A DNA stretch of 6,668 nt from positions 1-6,668 of the forward strand of contig JAMORN010000147.1 of NCBI GenBank assembly GCA_027063545.1, written 5' to 3'. Every line of letters begins with the position of its first letter. Within the stretch, counting starts at the first letter, position 1. Position numbers and translations under genes: made by a program. This document shows, one piece after another, positions 1 through 6,668 of the stretch. Source of the DNA: JAMORN01 sp027063545 [NCBI: bacterium] (GTDB lineage: Bacteria; JAMORN01). The notes beneath the pieces were generated by a model. That model saw only the letters and a program-made list of their open reading frames with translations. It did no database searches and was not told the origin of the DNA.

Positions 1-39
1 AGAAAAGGTCGTTTATATGTTGATGTAATACCAGCGTAA
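1..39 (+). CDS. Possible 3' end of an upstream protein gene (partial)
   Basis: Frame 1 from the window edge is open for 12 codons and ends in TAA at 37-39, giving the tail RKGRLYVDVIPA. It would end 28 bases before pta. The stretch is too short to recognise a family. A second frame (EKVVYMLM, stop at 26-28) is also open from the edge, so even the choice of frame is uncertain. I favour frame 1 only because it is longer and reads like ordinary protein. Confidence 0.3.
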   Translation, partial: RKGRLYVDVIPA

Positions 40-43
40 TAAT

Positions 44-67
44 AAAAAAAAAAAAAGGAAAAGAAAA
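44..67 (+). promoter_or_regulatory. 13-A run and ribosome binding site of pta
   Basis: A run of 13 A (44-56) leads directly into an AAGGAAAAG purine stretch, with AGG at 56-58, about nine bases before the pta ATG at 68. This is the only Shine-Dalgarno-like sequence near that start and supports it. No convincing -35/-10 pair is visible in the 67 bases, so the pta promoter may lie upstream of the window, or pta may be cotranscribed with the preceding gene. Confidence 0.5.
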
Positions 68-1069
68 ATGGAATTTATAGAAGGTATTAGAAATAAAGCA
101 AAACAAAATCCAAGAAGGGTTGTATATCCTGAGGGGACAGATGAGAGAGTTATAAAAGCGGCTAGATTTGTCTTGGATGAGAAGATAGCTTCTTCGGTAA
201 CTCTCATAGGTAATGAAGATGATGTAAAATCAAAGGCAAAAGAATTGAATATTAATATAGATGATGTAGAGATAGTGGATCCTATTAGTGATAAAGATTG
301 GGATAATTACGTAGAAGTGTTTTATGAGTTGAGAAAACATAAGGGAATGACGATAGAAAAAGCAAAAAAAAGAATACAAAATGAATTATATTATGCAGCA
401 TTAATGTTGAGAGATGGAAGGGTTGATTTATCTGTAGGTGGGGCTGTTAATACAACAGGAGATGTAATAAGAGCAGCAGCTCAAGTATTGGGAATGAAAG
501 AAAATGTGGATGTTATTTCTTCATCGTTTTTTATGGTTGTTCCTGATTTTCTAGGTACAGGGGAAAATAAAGTTTTAGTTTTTGGAGATTGTGCTGTTGT
601 TCCTAATCCCACAAAGGAGCAATTGGCTTCTATTGCTTATTCTTGCGCTAATATGTACAAAAAAGTAATAGGAGATGAACCCAAAGTAGCTATGTTATCA
701 TTTTCTACTAAGGGGAGTGCAGCTCATGAGATGGTTTTTAAAGTTAGGGAAGCTACACAAATTGCAAAAGAAAGATATTCAGATTTAAAAATAGATGGGG
801 AATTACAATTTGATGCAGCAATCATTCCAGAGATTGCTAAAAGAAAAGCTCCAGATTCAGAGGTAGCTGGAGAAGCTAATGTTTTTATTTTTCCAGATTT
901 GAATGCAGGAAATATTGGATATAAGTTAGTAGAGAGACTAGCAAAAGCAAAAGCTATAGGTCCTGTTATGCAAGGGGTAGCTAAACCTTTTATGGATCTT
1001 AGTAGGGGTTGTAGCTGGGAAGATATAGTTAATGTAACTAGTATAGCTTCTTTATTAGTGGAGGAATAG
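68..1069 (+). CDS. pta: Phosphate acetyltransferase (phosphotransacetylase)
   Basis: Pta is a cytoplasmic enzyme that interconverts acetyl-CoA plus phosphate with acetyl phosphate plus CoA. This is the first half of the acetate-forming, ATP-yielding pathway. The 333-residue protein has the length of the short, single-domain Pta class and lacks the N-terminal regulatory domains of the long enterobacterial form. Family landmarks are clear: VVYPEGTDERVIKAA near residues 18-32, GGAVNTTGDVIRAA at 124-137, IFPDLNAGNIGYKLVERL at 274-291, and the C-terminal block GPVMQGVAKPFMDLSRG at 298-314. Within that block S312 and R313, followed by D319, match the serine, arginine and aspartate implicated in CoA binding and catalysis in characterised Pta enzymes. 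The ATG follows a good purine-rich ribosome site. Only two bases separate its stop from ackA, its partner, so the two are surely one operon. Some phosphate butyryltransferases are related, but the motifs and the ackA neighbour favour Pta. Confidence 0.96.
   Translation: MEFIEGIRNKAKQNPRRVVYPEGTDERVIKAARFVLDEKIASSVTLIGNEDDVKSKAKELNINIDDVEIVDPISDKDWDNYVEVFYELRKHKGMTIEKAKKRIQNELYYAALMLRDGRVDLSVGGAVNTTGDVIRAAAQVLGMKENVDVISSSFFMVVPDFLGTGENKVLVFGDCAVVPNPTKEQLASIAYSCANMYKKVIGDEPKVAMLSFSTKGSAAHEMVFKVREATQIAKERYSDLKIDGELQFDAAIIPEIAKRKAPDSEVAGEANVFIFPDLNAGNIGYKLVERLAKAKAIGPVMQGVAKPFMDLSRGCSWEDIVNVTSIASLLVEE
1060..1064 (+). promoter_or_regulatory. Ribosome binding site of ackA inside pta
   Basis: GGAGG lies within the last codons of pta, seven bases before the ackA ATG at 1072. 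It is the strongest Shine-Dalgarno sequence in the window. It fixes the ackA start and suggests translational coupling between the two enzymes. Confidence 0.85.
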
Positions 1070-1071
1070 AT

Positions 1072-2274
1072 ATGAAGGTATTTGTAATTAATTCAGGAAG
1101 TTCTTCAATAAAATTTCAGTTAATAGATACTCAAACAAGAAATTATATAATAAAAGGTATAGTTGAAAGAATAGGAGAGCATGATTCTTTAATAAGATGG
1201 TCTTTAAAAGAGGGTGGAAGTTATAGAATTGAACAAAAGATAGAGAATCACAAACATGCTTTAGATGAAGTTTTTAAGATATTATTAGATAAAGAAAAGG
1301 GAGCTATCTCCTCTTTAGATGAGATAGATGCTGTAGGCCATAGAGTCGTTCATGGAGGAGAGAAGTTTAAAAGTTCAGTTTTAATAGATAAGGATGTTTT
1401 AAATAGTATTAAGGAATATTCTATTTTAGCACCTTTACACAATCCTGCTAATATAACAGGTATTGAAGCTGCAATGGAATTATTGCCAAATGTTCCTCAG
1501 GTAGCTGTATTTGATACATCTTTTCATGCTAATATGCCAAGACGTGCATATTTATATGCTTTGCCTTATGAATTTTATTCAGAAAAAAAGATAAGAAGAT
1601 ATGGATTCCACGGAACAAGTCATAAATATATAACTGAAAGAGCTATTGAGCTTTTAGGTTTAGATATAAATAACTCTAAATTGATTACTTGCCATCTTGG
1701 GAATGGGGCGTCAATTACAGCTGTTAAAAATGGATATTCTGTAGATACTTCAATGGGTTTAACACCTTTAGAAGGATTAGTTATGGGTACAAGATCTGGA
1801 GATATGGATCCTGCGATAACATTATTTTTGATGGAAACATATGGATATAAGCCTGAAGAGTTAGATAAGATATATAATAAAAAATCAGGACTTCTGGGAT
1901 TATCTGGAATATCAAATGATATGAGAGATATAATGGAAGAAATGGAAAAAGGAAATGAAAGGGCAAAGATAGCTTATGAAGTTTTTATTTATAGAGTTAA
2001 GAAATATATAGGGGCTTATTTAGCGGTATTAAATGGGGCTGATGCAATTATATTTACAGCAGGTATTGGTGAAAATAATGCTCATATAAGAGAAGATATT
2101 TGTAGAAATTTAGAGTTTTTTGGAATAAAGATAGATAAAGAGAAAAACGAGCAAGCTAATGGAAAGGAAGTTATAATATCTACAGATGATTCTAAAGTAA
2201 AGGTTTTAGTTATCCCTACAAATGAGGAGTTAAAAATAGCTTTAGAAACAGAGAATATTGTTGAGAATAGATAA
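1072..2274 (+). CDS. ackA: Acetate kinase
   Basis: AckA transfers the phosphoryl group of acetyl phosphate to ADP, giving acetate and ATP in the cytoplasm. It is the step after Pta. The 400-residue protein has the usual family length and belongs to the acetate/sugar kinase-Hsc70-actin fold. The N-terminal phosphate loop is VINSGSSSIKFQL (N7, S10, S12). Other active-site residues sit at the numbers used for the Methanosarcina enzyme: R91 in VGHRVVHGG, D148 in VFDTSFH, H180 in RRYGFHGTSH, H208 in CHLGNGAS and R241 in MGTRSGDMDP. The adenine-binding segment FTAGIGENN lies at 328-336, and the C-terminal PTNEE (382-386) carries the conserved glutamate. Nothing appears missing. It follows pta by two bases, and its last 17 bases overlap the start of the lptE-like gene. 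Butyrate kinase is a distant relative but differs in these motifs. Confidence 0.97.
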   Translation: MKVFVINSGSSSIKFQLIDTQTRNYIIKGIVERIGEHDSLIRWSLKEGGSYRIEQKIENHKHALDEVFKILLDKEKGAISSLDEIDAVGHRVVHGGEKFKSSVLIDKDVLNSIKEYSILAPLHNPANITGIEAAMELLPNVPQVAVFDTSFHANMPRRAYLYALPYEFYSEKKIRRYGFHGTSHKYITERAIELLGLDINNSKLITCHLGNGASITAVKNGYSVDTSMGLTPLEGLVMGTRSGDMDPAITLFLMETYGYKPEELDKIYNKKSGLLGLSGISNDMRDIMEEMEKGNERAKIAYEVFIYRVKKYIGAYLAVLNGADAIIFTAGIGENNAHIREDICRNLEFFGIKIDKEKNEQANGKEVIISTDDSKVKVLVIPTNEELKIALETENIVENR

Positions 2275-2743
2275 TATTTTATATTATATTTTAATTGTTT
2301 TTCTATTTATAGGCTGTTCATATACTTTTTCATTATCTGTATTTGGAGATGTTGAAACTATTTATATACCATTTGTAGATAATAAAACTTCAAGAGAGGA
2401 TATTAGTATTATTGTTTATAATAAATTAATTGAGTATATAAAAAAAAATTATCCTTCTCTTGTAATCTCAAATAATAAAGATAAAAGCGATTTGATCATA
2501 GAGACTATTGTAGAAGAATATTTTAGAGATGTATCTGAGTATACTCAAGAAGGTGATGTTGAAAGATATAAAGTAGTCTTGAAAATAAAATATAAAATAT
2601 ATAAAAAAGGTAAAAAAATATTAAATAAAGAAATAATATCTGAAGGTTATTATACACCTGAAGAAATAGAGCAAAAAGCTATAGAAGAAAGTATTCAACA
2701 ATCATTTAATCGTGTTTTTTCTAGTTTAGAAAATAATTGGTAA
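2258..2743 (+). CDS. lptE: LptE-like outer-membrane lipoprotein (LPS assembly), TTG start
   Basis: LptE is a lipoprotein that plugs the LptD barrel in the outer membrane and helps deliver lipopolysaccharide to the cell surface. The 161-residue product begins with one Arg, a hydrophobic stretch (about 7-18) and the lipobox-like FIGC, so Cys20 is the likely lipidated residue. The mature part has the LptE layout: SYTF after the Cys, an IYIPFVDNKTSRED strand (residues 35-48) resembling the family's 'vPvfeNrT', a SDLIIETIVEEY strand, a YKVVLKIKYKIY strand and a C-terminal helix ending in ENNW. The protein contains no internal methionine. The only plausible starts are TTG at 2258 or at 2261, both inside the end of ackA. 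An AGAGA at 2250-2254 is a weak ribosome site and spaces better from 2261. Expression probably relies on coupling to ackA translation. Remote similarity leaves room for another small outer-membrane lipoprotein. If correct, the organism has an outer membrane. Confidence 0.75.
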   Translation: MLRIDNILYYILIVFLFIGCSYTFSLSVFGDVETIYIPFVDNKTSREDISIIVYNKLIEYIKKNYPSLVISNNKDKSDLIIETIVEEYFRDVSEYTQEGDVERYKVVLKIKYKIYKKGKKILNKEIISEGYYTPEEIEQKAIEESIQQSFNRVFSSLENNW

Positions 2744-2751
2744 AAAAAAAT
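2742..2751 (-). terminator. 3' T-tract of rnpB, shared with the lptE stop codon
   Basis: Read on the minus strand, the end of the RNase P RNA (the 3' arm of helix P1) is followed at once by a run of nine T (2750 down to 2742). This could act as the U-tract of an intrinsic terminator. The stem would be the long-range P1 helix or a short local GGC/GCC hairpin, neither a textbook terminator, so the call is tentative. On the plus strand the same bases are the AA of the lptE TAA stop and the A run after it. Confidence 0.4.
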
Positions 2752-3117
2752 CAGGGCTGGCAATAAGCCGGATTCTGTATTTAGGGAGTCATCTATCTAG
2801 GGCTATTGTTGCCAATAGCCTCAAGCGACCTACCCGGGCATCAAGCGAGGCGGGCACCTCATCTGCCCCTATTTGGTCTTGCTTCACCCAGGGTTTACCC
2901 TGCCTTCCTCTGTTACCAGAGGAAGCGGTGGGCTCTTACCCCACCTTTTCACCCTTACCTGTGAGCTAATGCTCCATCGGCGGTCTCTTTTCTGTGGCAC
3001 TTTCCCAGAGGTTACCCTCTGGCGGATGTTATCCGCTGGGCTGCCCTATGAAGTCCGGACTTTCCTCTCAGGGTACCTATATAAAAGATACCCTGAGCGA
3101 CTCCCTGCCAGCCCTGT
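2751..3117 (-). ncRNA. rnpB: RNase P RNA (bacterial class A)
   Basis: This is the catalytic RNA of ribonuclease P, which cleaves the 5' leader from precursor tRNAs. Read on the minus strand, it has the universal 5' core GAGGAAAGTCCGGACT (3066-3051) and its P4 partner ACAGAATCCGGCTTAT (2778-2763). Between them lie the conserved ACAGAAA, GGTAAGGGTGAAA, GGTAAGAG, CAAATAGGGG and CCCGGGTAGG blocks seen in the E. coli-type molecule. Ends were set by helix P1: 11 bases at 3116-3106 pair perfectly with 2762-2752. A 9-bp P3 hairpin (3097-3089 with 3075-3067) follows. The GAGGTGCCC in the P15 region contains the GGU that pairs with tRNA CCA ends. The length of about 367 is normal for class A. It is much richer in G+C than its surroundings, as expected for a structured RNA. 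It begins about 18 bases after the guaB stop. Exact ends are uncertain by a few bases. Confidence 0.96.
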
Positions 3118-3135
3118 ATATTTTCCTAATAGGTT

Positions 3136-4614
<1,479 letters not shown>

Positions 4615-5352
4615 TTATTCTTTAAATTTTTCAGAAACTAATATTACTCCACAACCTTCACAGAAAAGAATCTCATTTCCTTTATGAACATTATATAAAT
4701 GTTGAATAGGAAGAACAGTAAAACAATTACTACAATGATTACTACCTTCAGAAATAAAACCAATTACAATCCCATCTTTTTTTTGTTTATATGTTGATTC
4801 ATATATTCTAGCAAATTCTATTTCTGTTTCCTTTAATTCTTCTAATAATTTTTCTCTTTCTTCTTTTTTCTTTTCTATTAATACTTCTATTTCATCTAAA
4901 CTTTTTTGTTTTTCTTCAATCTGCGGAAGAACTTTTGCCTTCTCTTCTTCAATTTCTTTCTCTAACTCTTCTTTTTCTTTCAATTTATTTTCAATTTTTT
5001 CATTTAATTTCTTTAAATGATTGTTTAGAGTTTTTTTCATTGTTCTATAATTATCTATTTCTGTAAAAACAAGGTCATATTCATCATTTGTTGTAATTTT
5101 AGAAACTTTTTCTTCTGCTTTTTTAAGATTTTCTTCGGTATTTTCAATCTTTTTTAAAGTTTCTTCCCTTTCATTTTCTAATTTTGCCAATTCTGAATTT
5201 AAACTTTCAAGCAAAGCATTTAACTCATTTAATCTTTTTTGTAGTTCTTCAATTTCTTTAGGATAGATTTTCTTTTTTTCCTTTAAATCTTTTATTTCTA
5301 AATCTATTTTACCTATTTTATAAAGTAATTTAAACCCTTCTTTTTTACTCAT
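4615..5352 (-). CDS. Coiled-coil protein with C-terminal C4 zinc ribbon (DUF164/COG1579 type)
   Basis: This is a 245-residue soluble protein. Residues of about 15 to 165 are a long, strongly charged Lys/Glu/Leu heptad region that would form an antiparallel coiled-coil hairpin. The C-terminus carries CSNC (Cys207, Cys210) and CEGC (Cys231, Cys234), a four-cysteine zinc ribbon. This layout is that of the C4-type zinc-ribbon family that includes Helicobacter HP0958/FlgZ and chlamydial CdsZ. Those act as chaperone or RNA-binding adaptors in flagellar or type III secretion systems, but most members, especially in organisms without such systems, have no known role, and none is claimed here. The start at 5352 (MSKKEG) is chosen because GGAG lies seven bases upstream. 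A longer in-frame reading from 5415 would add a 21-residue hydrophobic tail encoded by the terminator hairpin and is unlikely. It sits 15 bases before guaB on the same strand. Confidence 0.85.
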   Translation of the reverse strand: MSKKEGFKLLYKIGKIDLEIKDLKEKKKIYPKEIEELQKRLNELNALLESLNSELAKLENEREETLKKIENTEENLKKAEEKVSKITTNDEYDLVFTEIDNYRTMKKTLNNHLKKLNEKIENKLKEKEELEKEIEEEKAKVLPQIEEKQKSLDEIEVLIEKKKEEREKLLEELKETEIEFARIYESTYKQKKDGIVIGFISEGSNHCSNCFTVLPIQHLYNVHKGNEILFCEGCGVILVSEKFKE

Positions 5353-5390
5353 ACTAAAACTCCATTTTACTTTTAATTTGTTTATAAAAT

Positions 5391-5436
5391 AAAAAAAATA
5401 AAAGAGCAGAAACAAAATCCCTTTCTGCTCTTTTAT
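5391..5436 (-). terminator. Intrinsic terminator hairpin after the tRNA gene
   Basis: A perfect 15-bp inverted repeat (5436-5422 pairing with 5412-5398) with a nine-base loop is centred on GAGCAGAAA/TTTCTGCTC. On the minus strand it is followed by an eight-T run (5398-5391), then ATTTTAT. It sits about 50 bases beyond the tRNA 3' end and about 40 bases before the zinc-ribbon ATG. It should end most tRNA transcripts, and any read-through would supply the downstream genes. On the plus strand only four T follow the stem core, so the main direction is minus. Confidence 0.85.
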
Positions 5437-5486
5437 ACCCTATCCTCTATAACCTTAAAGTCCTATATTTAAAAAAATTTAAAAAA

Positions 5487-5560
5487 TGGGCCTGCAGGGA
5501 CTTGAACCCCGGACCCGCGGATTATGAGTCCACTGCTCTAACCACCTGAGCTACAGGCCC
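5487..5560 (-). tRNA. tRNA with anticodon CAT, probably tRNA-Ile2 (lysidine-modified)
   Basis: The minus strand folds as a full cloverleaf of 74 bases. The acceptor stem is GGGCCTG/CAGGCCC, the D stem GCTC/GAGC, the anticodon stem GTGGA/TCCGC with loop CTCATAA, and the T stem CGGGG/CCCTG with loop TTCAAGT. The discriminator base is A and CCA is not encoded. The anticodon CAT could mean initiator Met, elongator Met or Ile2. Initiator is excluded by the paired G1-C72 and the lack of three G-C pairs at the base of the anticodon stem. C4-G69 and C5-G68 are the pairs recognised by TilS in E. coli tRNA-Ile2. U12-A23, A37, A38 and A73 also agree with isoleucine identity. The acceptor stem is the one typical of bacterial tRNA-Ile(GAT). 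I therefore favour Ile2, which reads AUA after lysidine modification. Elongator Met remains possible. Confidence 0.93.
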
Positions 5561-5572
5561 ATTTATTTAAAC

Positions 5573-5602
5573 TTGTCTAGTACAAAAATAATAATTTATA
5601 TT
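5573..5602 (+). promoter_or_regulatory. Possible promoter of the glycosyltransferase-coaE pair
   Basis: On the plus strand TTGTCT (5573-5578) is followed after 18 bases by TATATT (5597-5602). A perfect TATAAT lies five bases further on (5602-5607) but has no -35 at the right distance. Transcription would begin near 5610, leaving a leader of about 38 bases. It overlaps the proposed tRNA promoter on the other strand. In DNA this AT-rich the call is weak. Confidence 0.35.
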
Positions 5603-5613
5603 ATAATAGTCAA
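5585..5613 (-). promoter_or_regulatory. Likely promoter of the tRNA gene
   Basis: On the minus strand TTGACT (5613-5608, five of six matches to the -35 consensus) is followed after 17 bases by TATTTT (5590-5585). This would start transcription near 5578, some 18 bases before the tRNA. The spacing is ideal and the -10 only fair. Confidence 0.5.
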
Positions 5614-5647
5614 ATATTAATTTTAACTTTTGAAAAGAGAGCGTTTT

Positions 5648-6460
5648 ATGAGTAATAAAAAAATTTCCATAATAATACCTGTTTATAATGGAAAGATGTT
5701 TATAAAAATTCTTTTAGATAGTATTCTAGAGAATGTTAAATACCCTAATTATGAAGTTATTGTAGTAGATGATTTTTCATATGAAAATATGGATGAGGTA
5801 TATAATTTATATAAAGACAATTCAAAAATTAAAATAATATACAATAGGCAAAATTTAGGTTTTGCTAAAAGTAATAATGTAGCAGTTTCATATTCATCTG
5901 GAGAATACTTATATTTTACAAATTCAGATACAATAATATTAGAAAATACTATAGAGAATATAATCTTTTCTTATGAAAATAGAATTCAATTATATGGTAT
6001 AGAGAATATTGGAGCTATCCAGTCTAAGATAATAAAACCAACAGAAAATAATAATTATGTAATTCAAACAATAGGGGCTATCATTGATAGAGAGAAAGGA
6101 TTACCTAAATATTTCTTTCCTAATATATCAATAGATGATAGCAGAGCCAATAGAAGAATGATTATTGAATTATTTATGGGTTGTGGTTTCTTTATGCCAA
6201 GGGACATTTGGAATGAACTGGAAGGTTTTGATGAAAATTTTGGTAAATACTATTTAGAAGACACTGATTTAGCCTTAAGATTAAGAGAAGCTGGATATTT
6301 AATCGGATATGAACCAACATCTGTTATAGTACATTTTCATGGTGTATCAACAACAGCATATGTAAAAGATCAAAAGGAATTTGATTATAATTATCAAAAA
6401 AGTTTAAACTATTTTTTTAATAAATGGCCTAAGGATAAAATATTAAAGGTATTAAAATAA
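5648..6460 (+). CDS. Family 2 glycosyltransferase (rhamnosyltransferase-like)
   Basis: This enzyme transfers a sugar from a nucleotide-sugar donor, probably during lipopolysaccharide, capsule or other surface-glycan synthesis at the cytoplasmic face of the membrane. The 270-residue protein has the GT-A fold landmarks of GT2: ISIIIPVYNG (6-15), YEVIVVDDFSYENM (35-48), NRQNLGFAKSNNVAV (66-80), the metal-binding NSD (92-94, in place of DXD), FMGCGFFMPRDIWNELEGFDENF (176-198) and the catalytic-region EDTDLALRLREAGY (204-217). The last block and the following VIVHFHGVST are typical of the WbbL/rhamnosyltransferase branch. No membrane segment is evident. The sugar and acceptor cannot be told from sequence. 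The ATG at 5648 is chosen because GAGAG lies six bases upstream and the family motif starts directly after it. A TTG at 5630 would add six residues that include the ribosome site. Its stop overlaps the coaE ATG by one base (TAATG). Confidence 0.88.
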   Translation: MSNKKISIIIPVYNGKMFIKILLDSILENVKYPNYEVIVVDDFSYENMDEVYNLYKDNSKIKIIYNRQNLGFAKSNNVAVSYSSGEYLYFTNSDTIILENTIENIIFSYENRIQLYGIENIGAIQSKIIKPTENNNYVIQTIGAIIDREKGLPKYFFPNISIDDSRANRRMIIELFMGCGFFMPRDIWNELEGFDENFGKYYLEDTDLALRLREAGYLIGYEPTSVIVHFHGVSTTAYVKDQKEFDYNYQKSLNYFFNKWPKDKILKVLK

Positions 6461-6668
6461 TGAAAATAAAATTAGCAATCACTGGATATCCTGGTGTAGG
6501 GAAATCAACTTTTAGTAAGTTTTTGTCTTTTTATTTAAATAACTCTTGTTTAGTTGAGGCAGATAAAATAGGTTATATCTTACTTGAGGACCAAAAAGTA
6601 ATAGAGTTTATAGAAGATTATTGTCCAGAGGCTTTAAAAGATGGGAATGTAGATAGAAAAATTTTAGG
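6460..6668 (+). CDS. coaE: Dephospho-CoA kinase, N-terminal part (cut by window end)
   Basis: CoaE phosphorylates the 3'-hydroxyl of dephospho-CoA using ATP, the last step of coenzyme A synthesis. Only 69 codons are in the window. They begin MKIKLAITGYPGVGKSTFSKFL, with the Walker A P-loop GYPGVGKST at residues 9-17. The strand CLVEADKIGY follows, corresponding to the family's 'DADxia' motif but with Glu for the first Asp. LKDGNVDRKIL then matches the CoaE pattern (l.dG.ldR..L). The first two thirds of the fold remain consistent with CoaE, although other small P-loop kinases cannot be fully excluded from a fragment. The ATG shares its A with the glycosyltransferase TAA, and an AAAGG lies about 12 bases upstream, so the two genes are probably coupled in translation. 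Confidence 0.82.
   Translation, partial: MKIKLAITGYPGVGKSTFSKFLSFYLNNSCLVEADKIGYILLEDQKVIEFIEDYCPEALKDGNVDRKIL

Noticed and set aside
20-48. TTGATG-17-TAAAAA as a pta promoter
   Set aside because: The -10 is poor and falls in the A run, and transcription would start about on the ribosome site. Too weak to annotate.
13-207. 64-codon open frame on the minus strand at the start of pta
   Set aside because: It overlaps the conserved N-terminus of Pta, and its poly-Phe/Leu stretch is just the complement of the A-rich pta leader.
1781-1966. 61-codon open frame on the minus strand inside ackA
   Set aside because: It is a shadow of the highly conserved ackA active-site region and has no promoter or ribosome site of its own.
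2752-3116. 11-base inverted repeat 344 bases apart, as possible insertion-sequence ends
   Set aside because: It is helix P1 of RNase P RNA. There is no transposase or target-site duplication.
2741-3120. Horizontally acquired island suggested by high G+C
   Set aside because: The G+C rise coincides exactly with RNase P RNA. Structural RNAs in AT-rich genomes normally show this, and no mobile-element genes or flanking repeats are present.
5353-5415. Upstream start giving the zinc-ribbon protein a hydrophobic N-terminal segment
   Set aside because: The extra residues are encoded by the terminator and its T-tract. A good GGAG ribosome site precedes the internal ATG at 5352, and the family is cytoplasmic.

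Overview
The window is AT-rich (roughly 30% G+C by eye, except one G+C-rich RNA gene) and looks like an ordinary housekeeping stretch of a bacterial chromosome. An LptE-like outer-membrane lipoprotein gene points to a diderm (Gram-negative-type) cell, and pta-ackA points to acetate-forming, probably fermentative or anaerobic metabolism. A low-G+C diderm such as a member of Fusobacteriota would fit, but that assignment is an inference and not demonstrated.

Layout. Bases 1-67 hold the end of an unidentified upstream reading frame, a 13-A run and the pta ribosome site. Bases 68-2743 (+) are a tight cluster: pta (phosphate acetyltransferase), ackA (acetate kinase) and an lptE-like lipoprotein gene that overlaps the end of ackA and has no ATG start. 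Converging on it from the other strand is rnpB, the class A RNase P RNA (about 3117 down to 2751), whose 3' T-tract is the same DNA as the lptE stop codon. Continuing upstream on the minus strand are guaB (IMP dehydrogenase, 4599-3136), a coiled-coil/C4 zinc-ribbon protein gene (5352-4615), a terminator hairpin (about 5436-5391) and a tRNA gene with anticodon CAT (5560-5487), probably tRNA-Ile2. Past the tRNA is a short divergent promoter region of about 90 bases. Then a family 2 glycosyltransferase gene (5648-6460, +) overlaps by one base the start of coaE (dephospho-CoA kinase), which is cut off by the window end.

How the genes fit together. Pta and AckA convert acetyl-CoA to acetate with ATP formation. 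CoaE makes the last step of coenzyme A, GuaB the committed step of guanine nucleotide synthesis, and RNase P matures tRNA 5' ends, including that of the neighbouring tRNA. LptE and the glycosyltransferase suggest a glycolipid or polysaccharide-bearing cell surface. These are neighbours by location more than by pathway.

No new defence, mobile or regulatory system was found: no transposase, CRISPR array, integrase or long repeat is visible. The points worth a second look are gene-arrangement details: the rnpB/lptE convergence, the TTG-started lptE overlap, the guaB-rnpB junction, the tRNA identity and the terminator lying in the leader of the zinc-ribbon gene.
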